Positions 16,977-26,445 of a stretch of 64,000 bases of DNA are shown in pieces. The notes below the pieces were generated by a model. It was not told the origin of the DNA. It ran no database searches and saw nothing but the letters and a program-made list of their open reading frames with translations. Made by a program: the position numbers and the translations under genes. Source of the stretch: an uncultured Mediterraneibacter sp. (GTDB lineage: Bacteria > Bacillota > Clostridia > Lachnospirales > Lachnospiraceae); assembly GCF_934309415.1 (NCBI RefSeq), contig NZ_CAKRDI010000009.1, forward strand, positions 1-64,000. The letters run 5' to 3'. Each line of letters begins with the position of its first letter. Within the stretch, counting starts at the first letter, position 1.

Positions 16977-17386
16977 CCTTCCTTTCTCCTTTATTTAAAA
17001 TAAATCTTATAAGCCGGAAAACAGCTTTCAATGAAGTAAGAATTCTTGTTATAATGCGAGATTTGATTATTTCATGAAAGCTGTTTTTCTGTTTTATGGA
17101 ATAAGTTAGAAGTGTTGTATTTGGTGAACTTTACGAATAAGAGGAAAAATAGTATACTGATGAGGTTGAAATTTTCCTATAAATAGCATATGCATAAATT
17201 GTGTTGATAAAGATAAAATAACTTGGGAAAAACGTGGATAAAATTGAAAAATCAGGAAAAGTGTGTGGATAATTTACATAAGATAAAAATGAACGGCACA
17301 TTCTGACTGCTTTAGACAGCGTCTGATAACCATGAGTCAGATGTGCAGATTTCATTATTTGAAATACACAGAATGGGGAGAATAAG
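16977..17386. other. Intergenic region: hairpin, then promoter region of the nuclease gene
   Basis: A long-range hairpin AAAACAGCTTTCA (17018) with TGAAAGCTGTTTTT (17075-17088) can act as terminator of the small gene. The next 290 bases are AT-rich and hold no ORF of note; they are the likely promoter region of the nuclease gene. Confidence 0.5.
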
Positions 17387-18433
17387 ATGCACAGGAAATA
17401 TAGCAGATATAAGAAATTATGGATTGGACTTATGGCAGTTGTTTCGTTGAGTATGTCAGCATGTGGTGCAGAGGGAATGGCGACTCAGGAAAATGGAAAC
17501 GGGGATTCTGTGGCAGCGAACAATGCCAGCGGAACGGACAGTCAGTCGGGGGAAGCATCTGTTGATTCAATTGAAGATGTACCGGAATATACAGGAGAAC
17601 CGTATGTAGAGATCAATGAGAATCAGCCGGAATTTACAGAAGATCAGATGACAACAAAATCTTACGAAGATTATAGTCCACTGGATGAATTAGGGCGCTG
17701 TCAGACAGCGGAAGCATGTATCGGGGAAGATCTGATGCCGACAGAGAAGCGAGAAAGCATCAGCAGTGTAAAACCAAGTGGCTGGGAAAACAAAAAGTAT
17801 GATATAGTGGATGGAGGATACTTATACAATCGCTGCCATCTGATCGGATTCCAGCTTACCGGTGAGAATGCAAATGAGAAGAATCTGATCACAGGAACCC
17901 GTTATATGAATGTAGAGGGAATGCTTCCGTTCGAGGATGAAGTAGCCGATTATATTCATGAGACAGACAATCATGTATTATACAGAGTAACACCGATTTT
18001 TGAAGATGATGATCTGGTTGCTTCCGGAGTTCAGATGGAGGCAAAATCAGTGGAAGATGATGGCGCCGGAGTCAGCTTTAATGTATATGTATATAATGTA
18101 CAGCCATACGTTGCCATTAATTATGAAAACGGAGACAGCTATCAGACAGAAGAACTGGCAGTTTCTGAAGGAGAGTGGGCATTTGATGCAGAGGATGATA
18201 CGAATTCATCAAAGACAGACAGTTCTGCAGCTTCCGGAAATTCAGATAAGAAGAGTACAGCAAAATCAGAAAAGAAGCAGACGTACATATTAAACACAAA
18301 TACAAAGAAGTTTCATAAACCAGACTGTTCCAGTATTGAAGATATAAAAGAGGAGAACAAAGAAGAATACAAAGGAACAAGAACCTCACTGACCAAACAG
18401 GGATATGAACCTTGCGGAAGATGTAAGCCATAA
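17387..18433 (+). CDS. Secreted DNA/RNA non-specific endonuclease, lipoprotein-like
   Basis: A 348-residue exported nuclease of the DNA-entry (EndA-like) group. The signal peptide ends near MSACG, which may be a lipobox. A low-complexity acidic linker follows, then the beta-beta-alpha metal nuclease core around residues 120-240; the NRCHLIGFQLTGENANEKNL stretch carries the catalytic histidine (the family often has DRGH here) and a metal asparagine. The last ~55 residues form an Ada-like metal module (HKPDC then GYEPCGRCKP). It probably degrades extracellular DNA for nutrition or uptake. Confidence 0.88.
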   Translation: MHRKYSRYKKLWIGLMAVVSLSMSACGAEGMATQENGNGDSVAANNASGTDSQSGEASVDSIEDVPEYTGEPYVEINENQPEFTEDQMTTKSYEDYSPLDELGRCQTAEACIGEDLMPTEKRESISSVKPSGWENKKYDIVDGGYLYNRCHLIGFQLTGENANEKNLITGTRYMNVEGMLPFEDEVADYIHETDNHVLYRVTPIFEDDDLVASGVQMEAKSVEDDGAGVSFNVYVYNVQPYVAINYENGDSYQTEELAVSEGEWAFDAEDDTNSSKTDSSAASGNSDKKSTAKSEKKQTYILNTNTKKFHKPDCSSIEDIKEENKEEYKGTRTSLTKQGYEPCGRCKP

Positions 18434-18445
18434 TGTTTAATAAAA

Positions 18446-18484
18446 AGCTCCCTGACAGTTTAACATTTCACTGTCAGGGAGCTT
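18446..18484. terminator. Terminator after the nuclease gene
   Basis: A perfect 14-bp stem (AGCTCCCTGACAGT / ACTGTCAGGGAGCT) with a ten-base loop. The T tract is weak on the plus strand (TTACGTTT) and strong on the minus strand (TTTTT). Confidence 0.85.
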
Positions 18485-18569
18485 TACGTTTAGAAGCTTC
18501 CAGAATCATACCACCATCACATACGATTGTATTTCCCAGTGTATATAGTATCAGATTCTTGTTTTGGGT

Positions 18570-18598
18570 TTGACAGGGCAGAAGTTTCCCTGTATAAT
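18570..18598 (+). promoter_or_regulatory. Consensus promoter of the MATE gene with overlapping operator
   Basis: TTGACA at 18570-18575 and TATAAT at 18593-18598 are spaced by 17 bases, a perfect sigma-A promoter. The spacer is bordered by the inverted repeat ACAGGG (18573) / CCCTGT (18588-18593), overlapping both boxes, as expected for a repressor site. Confidence 0.8.
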
Positions 18599-18647
18599 TA
18601 AAACTCCAAAACACGATGTGGATTTTTCTAGAGTAGATCTATTTTTC

Positions 18648-18680
18648 GCCACATGACTGCAGGAGATGCAGCCATGTGGC
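18648..18680 (+). promoter_or_regulatory. Leader hairpin upstream of the MATE gene
   Basis: GCCACATG / CATGTGGC encloses CTGCA / TGCAG, giving a stable two-part hairpin in the 5' leader, between the promoter and the ribosome site. It is followed by TATTTTAG, only weakly T-rich. No known riboswitch class is recognised. Confidence 0.55.
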
Positions 18681-18716
18681 TATTTTAGTGCTTAAATAAG
18701 GAAGGAAGATAAAAAA

Positions 18717-20045
18717 ATGGAACAGACTTATATGAAAGAACAGCCTGTGTTAAAGCTGCTATTGACGATGGCACTTCCGATGGTAATTTCAATGCTGGTC
18801 AATGCATTATATAACATTGTAGATAGCTTTTTCGTGGCGAAGATCAGTGAAGATGCGATGACGGCACTGTCACTTGTATATCCAATGCAGAATCTGATTA
18901 ATGCAGTGATGATCGGATTTGGAATTGGAATCAATTCTGTAATCTCCTTTTATCTGGGAGCGCAGGATCAGGAGAAAGCGGATAAAGCAGCAGCGCAGGG
19001 ATTAATACTAAGTACGATACACGGAATCATCCTGATGGTAATCTGTATCGTCGGAGCGAATCCGTTCCTCAGATTTTTTACAGAAAATGAGACAGTATTG
19101 GATATGGGAATGAGATATTCCAGAATTGTCTTTCTGTTTTCCGTAGTACTGGCATGGCATCTGGTACTGGAAAAAACGTTTCAGGCGGTGGGGATGATGG
19201 CAGTTTCCATGATCTGTATGATGGGAGGATGCATTTTCAACATTATTCTGGATCCGCTTCTGATCTTCGGCGTAGGTTTCTTCCCGGCGCTGGGAATTGA
19301 AGGTGCAGCACTTGCAACCGGACTGGGACAGGCCATTGGTCTTGTGATGTATCTTGCTTTTTATAAACTCAGATCTATGCCGGTTCATTTCAGAAAGAAA
19401 CACATGCATTTGGAAAAAGAACTTTGTAAAAAGATGTACTCCATCGGAATTCCGGCCTGTCTGAGTATGGCGTTACCGTCACTGCTGATTTCATCTCTGA
19501 ATGTAATCCTTGCAGCGTTTGGTCAGACTTATGTATTTGTTCTTGGAGTGTATTATAAATTGCAGACATTTTTATATCTGACAGCAAATGGCGTGATTCA
19601 GGGAATGCGACCGCTGATCGGATATAACTATGGTGCAGGTGAGAAGAAGAGAGTACATAAGATTTATACGACTTCACTGAGTCTTGTTCTGATTGTTATG
19701 GCAGTTGGGACAGTGATCTGTCTTATGATTCCGAATCATCTGATCGGAATGTTTACAACAGGAGAAACCACAGTGAAAGCAGGAGCAGAGGCACTTAGAA
19801 TTATCAGTGCAGGCTTTATTATTTCTTCCGTATCGATTGTAACATGTGGGGCACTGGAGGGACTCGGTAAGGGAAAAGAATCCTTAATGATCTCTCTTTG
19901 CAGATATGTGCTGATCATTATACCGGCAGCCTGGATTGTCAGCCGAATTGTGGGCGTTACAGGTGTGTGGCACGGATTCTGGATCGCAGAAGTGCTGACG
20001 GCAGGGATTTCTCTGATTATTTATAAGAAGGCTGTAAGAATATAA
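18717..20045 (+). CDS. MATE-family multidrug efflux transporter
   Basis: A 442-residue permease with 12 hydrophobic segments in two homologous halves (PMVISMLVNALYNIVDSFFV in the first, PACLSMALPSLLISSLNVIL in the second). It is typical of the NorM/DinF superfamily branch common in Clostridia, which exports cationic compounds using Na+ or H+. GGAAGG lies before the ATG. It is a single gene under the strong promoter at 18570 with an operator-like palindrome and a leader hairpin. The exported compound is unknown. Confidence 0.93.
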   Translation: MEQTYMKEQPVLKLLLTMALPMVISMLVNALYNIVDSFFVAKISEDAMTALSLVYPMQNLINAVMIGFGIGINSVISFYLGAQDQEKADKAAAQGLILSTIHGIILMVICIVGANPFLRFFTENETVLDMGMRYSRIVFLFSVVLAWHLVLEKTFQAVGMMAVSMICMMGGCIFNIILDPLLIFGVGFFPALGIEGAALATGLGQAIGLVMYLAFYKLRSMPVHFRKKHMHLEKELCKKMYSIGIPACLSMALPSLLISSLNVILAAFGQTYVFVLGVYYKLQTFLYLTANGVIQGMRPLIGYNYGAGEKKRVHKIYTTSLSLVLIVMAVGTVICLMIPNHLIGMFTTGETTVKAGAEALRIISAGFIISSVSIVTCGALEGLGKGKESLMISLCRYVLIIIPAAWIVSRIVGVTGVWHGFWIAEVLTAGISLIIYKKAVRI

Positions 20046-20200
20046 GGTTAATAAGATATGACATTGAATGTCTTAAATGCTACATATTTAGTAAATTGCC
20101 ATATATTCCATAGTAGATTTTATAAAAATTGGATGCAGTGGATATGAAAGAAAATCAGTAAACGATAAAAAGAACGTAGTATAGAATAGATATAGTATAT

Positions 20201-20300
20201 AAAAGGACCATACAAGAGAACAAAGCTGGCAGGGCTTCTTTTACAGGCTGGCTGATCAGGTGATTCAGTCAGGCCGGTGTTCTCATGTATGGTCTTTTAA
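20201..20300 (+). ncRNA. Candidate structured RNA or elaborate terminator
   Basis: AAAAGGACCATACAAGAGAA (20201) pairs almost completely with GTTCTCATGTATGGTCTTTT (20279-20298). The inside folds again (GGCTGGCTGA / TCAGTCAGGCC). AGATATAGTATAT just upstream could be a -10 region. It may be the MATE terminator or an independent small RNA; nothing in the primary sequence matches a class I know. Confidence 0.4.
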
Positions 20301-20336
20301 AAACATGGCAATAATTTTTGGTTTATAATTTAAGTA

Positions 20337-20414
20337 ACATTTTACTGTGCTTCAAGCGTGACTCAGATCGTTCGCAGAAAGCATTTTTCAGACACGCTCT
20401 GAAAGCACAGTAAA
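20337..20414. terminator. Hairpin between MATE and ttdB genes
   Basis: Arms TTTTACTGTGCTTC and GAAAGCACAGTAAAA plus an inner AGCGTG/CACGCT. The right arm includes GCATTTTTCAGACACGCTCT, an end of the terminal-inverted-repeat family. On the minus strand it would terminate the tartrate dehydratase transcript. Confidence 0.55.
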
Positions 20415-20452
20415 AGAGATTGGTACAAACTTTACCAGAATTCTCTGTGAAA

Positions 20453-21079
20453 TTATTTGATAAAGCTTACGTGTTTGCAGATCTCTTCGATCGCTTTTTC
20501 TTTTCTTTCGTTGAAGATTACTTTGTTCTCTTCAAAGAGGTTGCGTCCTTCTGTATCGATGGATACGATCAGAGGTCCGAACTCTTTTACACGGCAGTGC
20601 CACAGTGTCTCTGGCATTCCAAGATCACGCCACTGGGCATCTACGATTTCCTCTACTTCTGTAGCAGCAACTACGGCATTTCCTGCCGGGAATACACAGT
20701 GGATCGCACCGAACTCTTTACATGCACGCTCTGTGTTCTCTTTCATTCCACCTTTACCGATGATGACACGTACACCGGATTCTTTTACGAATTCATATTC
20801 GAATTTCTCCATACGCATACTTGTTGTCGGTCCTACAGAAACCATTTCAAATTTGTCATTTTCCAGTGGACGGATGATCGGTCCTGCATGGAAAATAGCT
20901 GCATCTTTTACATCAACAGGAAGTTCTCTTCCTTCTTCAACCAGACGTCTGTGAGCAACGTCACGGCATGTTGTCATACTTCCGTTCAGATAGATGATAT
21001 CTCCAACATGGATATCAGCAAGATCTTCAGCAGAGATTGGTGTAGTTAAAATTTTCTTTCCGTCTTTGATTTCTAACAT
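20453..21079 (-). CDS. ttdB: L(+)-tartrate dehydratase, beta subunit (class I fumarase family)
   Basis: Small subunit (208 aa) of an oxygen-sensitive [4Fe-4S] hydro-lyase that with TtdA turns L-tartrate into oxaloacetate. The signature runs [42 protein letters not shown], the GKGGM loop and a C-terminal [20 protein letters not shown]; the order and wording are close to E. coli TtdB. Its ATG overlaps the ttdA stop (TAATG). A two-subunit fumarase is the main alternative, but similarity to TtdB and the neighbouring dicarboxylate carrier and LysR favour tartrate. Confidence 0.87.
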   Translation of the reverse strand: MLEIKDGKKILTTPISAEDLADIHVGDIIYLNGSMTTCRDVAHRRLVEEGRELPVDVKDAAIFHAGPIIRPLENDKFEMVSVGPTTSMRMEKFEYEFVKESGVRVIIGKGGMKENTERACKEFGAIHCVFPAGNAVVAATEVEEIVDAQWRDLGMPETLWHCRVKEFGPLIVSIDTEGRNLFEENKVIFNERKEKAIEEICKHVSFIK

Positions 21080-21978
21080 TATAAAGTCACCCCCGAATGT
21101 GTTGTGATTGTGTAGTTAAGGTCCTTATCAAAAATGATGTGTCCACGTCTGTGTGACCAGCATCCAACGTTTACAGCGACACCGATTGTGGATGGATGTC
21201 TTGCTGTGTTTTCAATGTGAACACCCATAACGGAGTATTTTCCGCCCATTCCCTGTGGTCCAAGGCCGATAGAGTTGATTCCGTCTTCCAGAAGTTTTTC
21301 CATAGAAGCAGCACGCTCGTTTTCGTTGTGGCTTCCAAGCGGTCTCATAAGTGCTTTCTTGGAAAGTAATGCAGCAGTCTCAACAGAAGTTGCAACTCCA
21401 ACACCTACGAGAAGCGGAGGACAAGCGTTCAGTCCGTAAGATGTCATAACATCAAGAACGAATTTTGTAACTCCTTCATAACCTTCACCCGGCATAAGAA
21501 CCATAGCTTTTCCTGGAAGAGTACATCCGCCACCAGCCATGTAAGAGTAGATCTCACATTTGTCGCTGTTCGGTACGATATCCCAGAATACTGTAGGTGT
21601 TCCTTTACCTACGTTCTTACCAGTGTTGTACTCATCGAATGTCTCAACGCTGTTGTGACGAAGCGGAGCTTCGAAAGTAGATTTGACAACTGCGTCTTTT
21701 AACAGACCTTCCAGTTCATTGATAAGCGGGAAGTTAGTTCCACATTTTACCCAGAACTGTAATACACCAGTATCCTGGCAGCTTGGTCTGTTCAGTTCTT
21801 TTGCAAGAACCTGATTCTTCTGCATTGTCTGATAAATTACTTTTGAAAGTGGACTGTCCTCTTTCTCTGCAAGCTCATTGATTTTAGCTTTGATGTCATC
21901 TGGCAGTACTTTACCAATGTAAGAGACGAAATTCGCCATGTAAGTGGTAAGCTGCTCAACCTGTGCTTTCTTATCCAT
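21079..21978 (-). CDS. ttdA: L(+)-tartrate dehydratase, alpha subunit (class I fumarase family)
   Basis: Large subunit (299 aa) holding the [4Fe-4S] cluster. Cluster cysteines are visible in [19 protein letters not shown] and [29 protein letters not shown] and [16 protein letters not shown] match TtdA closely. GGAGG precedes the ATG. It forms one unit with ttdB and probably with the upstream SLC13-type transporter at 22151. Like its relatives it should be inactivated by oxygen, which fits an anaerobe. Confidence 0.87.
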   Translation of the reverse strand: MDKKAQVEQLTTYMANFVSYIGKVLPDDIKAKINELAEKEDSPLSKVIYQTMQKNQVLAKELNRPSCQDTGVLQFWVKCGTNFPLINELEGLLKDAVVKSTFEAPLRHNSVETFDEYNTGKNVGKGTPTVFWDIVPNSDKCEIYSYMAGGGCTLPGKAMVLMPGEGYEGVTKFVLDVMTSYGLNACPPLLVGVGVATSVETAALLSKKALMRPLGSHNENERAASMEKLLEDGINSIGLGPQGMGGKYSVMGVHIENTARHPSTIGVAVNVGCWSHRRGHIIFDKDLNYTITTHSGVTL

Positions 21979-22150
21979 TGTTTTGCCTCCTTGAATAAAA
22001 TGTTTGAAAAGTAATGTGAATTATTATGTTTGCAAATTTTATATATGAAACTTCATTGTTTCCTGAGTAAATAGTCTGCATTCTCTGTTCCGTATCTGAA
22101 AGTGGAGATCATGGGAGAATCTTTGATAAATTCTCCCATAACTTATTTAT

Positions 22151-23416
22151 TTACGGGAAGAATGGGAATGCAATCGGAAGGATGATCATACTTACAACAG
22201 TTGCAATAATGATCAACGGGAATCCGGATTTTACATAGTCCATAAATTTGTATCCGCCGGCACCGACTACCATTGTGTTGGCTGGCATACCGATTGGTGT
22301 TGCATATGCGCAGGAACCACCGATTACACATGCCATCAGTACAGCTCTTGGGTCAGCTCCCATGCCCTGGGCAATGGAGAGACAGATCGGAACCATCAGT
22401 GCGGTTGTTGCTGTGTTGGACATAAAGTTTGTCAGGATACAGCACAGCAGGAATACTACAAATGTCAGTACATACGGAGAAGGATTATCTCCAAGTGCTC
22501 CGATTACTTTGTTGGCGATCACTTCGCCGGCTCCAGTTTCCTGAAGAGCAGATGCGAGGGAAAGAGTACCGCCGAACAGGAAGATTGTCTTCAGGTCGAT
22601 GGACTTCAGTGCATCTTTTTCAGAAATAACACCTGTGAGGATCAGGAGCAGTGCTCCGATTCCACCGGAGATGCAAAGTTTGATACCAATTTTGTCTTCA
22701 AAGATCATAGCCAGCAGTGTAAGAATCAGGATGATCAGTGATAACCACTGTTTCCATTTCGGTACGTTGCTGAAATCTTTTGTTGTGTCAAATGCTCCGT
22801 CATCTTTTACATCATGACTTGGCAGAAGTTTATAACCGATTGTTGCGTAGAAGAGAATTCCTACAAACAGGATCGGCAGACCTACGATTGCATATTCGAA
22901 GAAACCAAACTGAAGGCCGATTTCTTGCAGTGCACTCTGTGCGATCAGGTTTCCAGGTGCGCCGATCAGGGAAAGGTTACCACCCATGGCTGCTGCGAAT
23001 ACCAGAGGCATCAGAAGTCTGGATCTTTTGTATCCGGACTTTGCAGCGATTCCGATTACAACCGGGATAAGTACTGCGGCTGTACCTGTGTTGGAAAGTA
23101 CTCCGCTCATAAATCCTACGATTACCATGATCGCTACGATTAACATACGTTCTGATTTGGCGAATTTTGTAACGATACCGCCGACTTTGTTGGCCATACC
23201 GGTTTCAAATAATGCGCCGCCTACGATGAACATTGCTACGAAGAGAATTACGTTGCTGTCAATGAATCCTGCAAAGGCTGTCTTTACGTCTAATACCCCA
23301 GTCACTACCAAGCCGATACAGACGATCATTGATGTTACTCCAAGCGGAATCTTTTCAAGCACGAACATGATTACCGCGAACAGGAGAAACAGAAGAGTTA
23401 TTGTTGAGGGACTCAT
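22151..23416 (-). CDS. SLC13/DASS-family dicarboxylate transporter, probably for tartrate
   Basis: A 421-residue permease with about 11 transmembrane segments and the paired DASS signatures SNTGTAAV (first half) and SNTATTAL (second half), which form the Na+/substrate sites. It shares strand with ttdA-ttdB and lies 170 bases upstream of ttdA. In E. coli the analogous gene ttdT exchanges tartrate for succinate, so the same role is proposed. GGAGG precedes the ATG. Family is certain; substrate is inferred from context. Confidence 0.9.
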   Translation of the reverse strand: MSPSTITLLFLLFAVIMFVLEKIPLGVTSMIVCIGLVVTGVLDVKTAFAGFIDSNVILFVAMFIVGGALFETGMANKVGGIVTKFAKSERMLIVAIMVIVGFMSGVLSNTGTAAVLIPVVIGIAAKSGYKRSRLLMPLVFAAAMGGNLSLIGAPGNLIAQSALQEIGLQFGFFEYAIVGLPILFVGILFYATIGYKLLPSHDVKDDGAFDTTKDFSNVPKWKQWLSLIILILTLLAMIFEDKIGIKLCISGGIGALLLILTGVISEKDALKSIDLKTIFLFGGTLSLASALQETGAGEVIANKVIGALGDNPSPYVLTFVVFLLCCILTNFMSNTATTALMVPICLSIAQGMGADPRAVLMACVIGGSCAYATPIGMPANTMVVGAGGYKFMDYVKSGFPLIIIATVVSMIILPIAFPFFP

Positions 23417-23865
23417 ATGTTTTCCTCCAATCCTTTATTAACTTTTTTCTTTTGTGACTGATTTCTTTCAGTCATGTGTTACACCAAAAAGTAATTTTCT
23501 TCCGGCCGTTTGGATTACTTGTTTGCTATGGCTGTATTATAGGAAAATATTCAGGAAATGTACATTCTGAAAAAAATATGGTATCATAAGAAAAAACTAT
23601 GGAACAAGCTGGAAATGAAATATTATCGAATGGAGAATGAGAACGATTCTCAAAAAATAACTCGGATAAATAATTTATGATTTGTTGCATATCAGTCATT
23701 CTGTTAGATCGTGTTTGGAAAGTACATTTTGAGTTGTTTATGTAGGGACAAATCAATAGGATGAAGTTCGTTGTGGGAATCTTTTTCAGAAAGAATCTAT
23801 TACAGGATGTTGTGAACAGTAATGATAAATTTTAGATCGAAATACATGGAAATGAGGGATGAGAG
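23417..23865. promoter_or_regulatory. Divergent region between tartrate transporter and its LysR gene
   Basis: About 450 AT-rich bases without a credible gene. It should hold both promoters and the LysR operator. I see only short AT-rich repeats (for example GGTATCATAAGAAAAAACTA near 23580) and no strong palindrome I would defend. Confidence 0.4.
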
Positions 23866-24732
23866 ATGAAGCTGACCCAGCTGGAATATTTTTGTGTGGC
23901 TGCAAGATACCATAATATAACAAAAGCCTCAAAGGAGCTTTTTGTGACACAGCCATCGGTGTCAAATGCAATCAAAGCATTGGAAGAGGAGTTTGGAATC
24001 AACCTGTTTTACAGAAATAATAACAAACTGACGCTGACACCGGAAGGTGAGAAGTTCTATAAAAGTGCAGAAGAACTGCTGGCACATGCAGATGCGGTTA
24101 CTTCAGAATTCCATGAACTGAGAAAGCAGATTACTCCGATCAGAATCGGAATCCCGCCGATGCTTGGAACGATCTATCTGCCGGATATGTATCTTTCTCT
24201 AAGAGAAGAATTTCCGGATGTAGATTTTCGTCTGTACGAGTATGGCTCAATCAAGGCCTGTGAACTTGTTCTGGAAGAAAAACTGGATCTCGCAATTGTA
24301 AATGCAGAACAGTCAGCCATTGATAAGTGTAATCTTCATGTCATTGATACGGAAGATTTATTGTTTTGTGTATCTAAAGAGCATCCACTGGCAGAACAGA
24401 ATACCATCCTTCTGAACATGATTGAAGGGGAACCTTTGATTCTGTTCAATACGGATTCAGTGCAGGTTATGACGCTGACCAGACAGTTCAAGGCAGCAGG
24501 AGTGAATCCGCATGTGATTCTGAATACAAGTCAGGTTACAACGCTGATCAATATGGTAAAATCAGAGCGGATCGGCTCCTTCCTTTATCGTTCCATGCTG
24601 GAAGATCATCCGGATCTGGTAGGAATTCCAACTTTTCCATCCATCGAGCAGAGAATCGGTGTAATCTGGCGAAAAGGAAGATACCAGAATGCGGTGACAG
24701 AGAAGGTTATCAATTATTTGAAGAAATATTAA
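23866..24732 (+). CDS. LysR-family regulator, probable tartrate-locus activator (TtdR-like)
   Basis: A 288-residue LysR-type regulator: helix-turn-helix LTQLEYFCVAARYHNITKAS, then SKELFVTQPSVSNAIKALEE, followed by a two-lobed effector domain. It is transcribed away from the tartrate transporter/dehydratase operon, as ttdR is in E. coli. A weak GGGATGAG precedes the ATG. The inducer would be tartrate if the operon call is correct. Confidence 0.9.
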   Translation: MKLTQLEYFCVAARYHNITKASKELFVTQPSVSNAIKALEEEFGINLFYRNNNKLTLTPEGEKFYKSAEELLAHADAVTSEFHELRKQITPIRIGIPPMLGTIYLPDMYLSLREEFPDVDFRLYEYGSIKACELVLEEKLDLAIVNAEQSAIDKCNLHVIDTEDLLFCVSKEHPLAEQNTILLNMIEGEPLILFNTDSVQVMTLTRQFKAAGVNPHVILNTSQVTTLINMVKSERIGSFLYRSMLEDHPDLVGIPTFPSIEQRIGVIWRKGRYQNAVTEKVINYLKKY

Positions 24733-24759
24733 AAGATGTTTTAGAGAGTATATAAAGCA

Positions 24760-24795
24760 GGAAAGACAGTTGGGATAAAATCCGCTGTCTTTTCA
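24760..24795 (+). terminator. Terminator after the LysR gene
   Basis: Stem GAAAGACAG / CTGTCTTTT with a 14-base loop and TTTTC following. Confidence 0.7.
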
Positions 24796-24820
24796 TTATC
24801 CCATGAAATTACAAAATTGC

Positions 24821-24873
24821 TTGACGGTGTACAAAAAATGGGATATAGTATACAATACATTTGTTTACAATGT
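24821..24873 (+). promoter_or_regulatory. Promoter and operator of the marR-FUSC operon
   Basis: TTGACG (24821-24826) and TATAGT (24844-24849) are 17 bases apart. Just after the -10 box lies the palindrome ACATT-TGTTTAC-AATGT (24857-24873), positioned for autorepression by the MarR protein. Confidence 0.7.
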
Positions 24874-24909
24874 GAACTATTTTGAAACACTTTAGTGAGG
24901 GAGAAAAAA

Positions 24910-25347
24910 GTGAAGGACAGTAACTGGATGGAAATGGTCAGGAAACAGGGAGAACTGCGGCATTTTGGAAGTCTGGCAATTCGAAAAGCACAGAAAGGCA
25001 AGCATACTTCTGCTCAGGAGATTGATCTGTTGTTTCGAGCCGCATTATCAGAAGAGCCAATGACTCCGGGACAACTTACAGAAGCTATGGGAGTCAGCAA
25101 AACGATTATCAGCCGTGTAATTGACCAATTAGAACTGAAAAAGCTTATTGAAAAAGAAAAAGGAAGATCAGATAAAAGAAGTTATGTGATTCGAGTAACA
25201 GAAACAGGAAAAAAAGAGATTGATGATATGTATTACTATTATCTGGATCCCTTGTATCATTTGAATGAAACAATGGGAAATGAAAAATTTGAAACATTAT
25301 TCCGATTAATTGCAGAAGCAAATGAGATTCTGGCATCTGGGAAATAG
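24910..25347 (+). CDS. MarR-family transcriptional regulator
   Basis: A 145-residue winged-helix regulator. The recognition segment TPGQLTEAMGVSKTIISRVI and the wing (EKEKGRSDKRSYVIRVTETG) are clear. The start is taken as GTG 24910, which has GAGGGAG at a good distance; a GTG 15 bases upstream overlaps that ribosome site. It precedes the FUSC-like membrane protein and probably represses both through the palindrome at 24857, with a small aromatic or weak acid as likely inducer. Confidence 0.88.
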   Translation: MKDSNWMEMVRKQGELRHFGSLAIRKAQKGKHTSAQEIDLLFRAALSEEPMTPGQLTEAMGVSKTIISRVIDQLELKKLIEKEKGRSDKRSYVIRVTETGKKEIDDMYYYYLDPLYHLNETMGNEKFETLFRLIAEANEILASGK

Positions 25348-25383
25348 TGTATTATCAGGCAAAAAAGAAGAAAGGAAGATTTC

Positions 25384-26445
25384 ATGACATTTTATCAGGA
25401 ATTACAGCTAAGCTCAGTTGGTTCAAAACAACTGATCAAAGCGACAAAGGACAAAAAAGAAAGACGGAGACATATACTCATTTACAATTTTAAAGTATAT
25501 CTTGTGATGATTTTCTGCGTGGCAGTTGTGTCGCTGTACAGTAAGTTGACGGGAAACGATAACAGTGTAGTGGGTGTAACAGTTCTGCTGGCAGTACTTG
25601 TACTCAGACAGGCAGATTTTGGGATAAAGACATCGCACGGATTGTTGTCGATCATGGGAATTTATGCGATTCTGATGGTGGGTCCAAGACTTTCCAATAT
25701 GGTTTCTCCTGTTCCGGCATTTTTAATAAATATTGTATGCATTATGCTTTTGATGATACTGGGATGTCACAATGTAATCATGTATAATCATTCTACGTTT
25801 GTTCTGGGCTATCTGTTGCTTCAGGGATATGATGTAACCGGAAAGATGTATGTGTTTCGCGTTGAGGGACTTTTAGTCGGAATGGCACTGTGTATGTTTA
25901 TTTTTTATAAGAATCAGAAGAACAGACCTTACCGTAGAAGTTTTCTGGATCTGTTCCGGGAATTTGATATCCATTCTGCAAGAAACAGATGGTATATCCG
26001 TCTGACACTGACGGTCTCAAGTGCGATGTTGATTATGTCACTTCTTGGACTTCCGAGAGCGATGTGGGCGGGAATTGCCTGCATGTCAGTCTGCCTGCCA
26101 TTTTCAACAGACTGTGCGGGAAGAGCCGGAAAAAGAGGAGCGTTTAATATTGTCGGCTGTCTGTTGTTTGTCGTATTATACCTTGTACTTCCGGAATCTA
26201 TGTATCCGTATATCGGAATGATCGGTGGAATCGGTGTCGGATATTCTGCTGGTTATGCATGGCAGACAGCATTTAATACATTCGGTGCACTTTCTATTGC
26301 ATCCGGTTTGTTTGGAATGCCATATGCGGTAATGCTGCGTATCGGCGCAAATGTATTCGGAGCAGCTTACACATTAGTTTTTGGAAAACTTCTTGTTAAG
26401 GTAGAAGAATTATGTGCTGGGAAGAAAAAGGTATATTTGAATTAA
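25384..26445 (+). CDS. FUSC-family / aromatic acid exporter-like membrane protein
   Basis: A 353-residue integral membrane protein with about ten hydrophobic segments in two repeats of the fusaric-acid-resistance (FUSC) type: the first core follows NFKVYLVMIFCVAVVSLYSK, and the second begins WYIRLTLTVSSAMLIMSLLG. The family exports aromatic or weak organic acids. It is 36 bases after the marR gene and shares its promoter. Its stop overlaps by four bases the stop of the convergent hxlR gene. Confidence 0.75.
   Translation: MTFYQELQLSSVGSKQLIKATKDKKERRRHILIYNFKVYLVMIFCVAVVSLYSKLTGNDNSVVGVTVLLAVLVLRQADFGIKTSHGLLSIMGIYAILMVGPRLSNMVSPVPAFLINIVCIMLLMILGCHNVIMYNHSTFVLGYLLLQGYDVTGKMYVFRVEGLLVGMALCMFIFYKNQKNRPYRRSFLDLFREFDIHSARNRWYIRLTLTVSSAMLIMSLLGLPRAMWAGIACMSVCLPFSTDCAGRAGKRGAFNIVGCLLFVVLYLVLPESMYPYIGMIGGIGVGYSAGYAWQTAFNTFGALSIASGLFGMPYAVMLRIGANVFGAAYTLVFGKLLVKVEELCAGKKKVYLN

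Larger units (their letters stand above)
20046..20452. other. Intergenic region with two long hairpins
   Basis: No ORF. It holds a ~98-base structured element at 20201-20298 with a promoter-like TATAGT 11 bases upstream, and a second imperfect hairpin at 20337-20413 that includes one end of the terminal-inverted-repeat family. Confidence 0.5.

Noticed and set aside
20453..21978. Calling the two-subunit hydro-lyase a fumarase
   Set aside because: Possible by family, but sequence blocks, transporter and LysR neighbour favour tartrate dehydratase; kept as alternative only.
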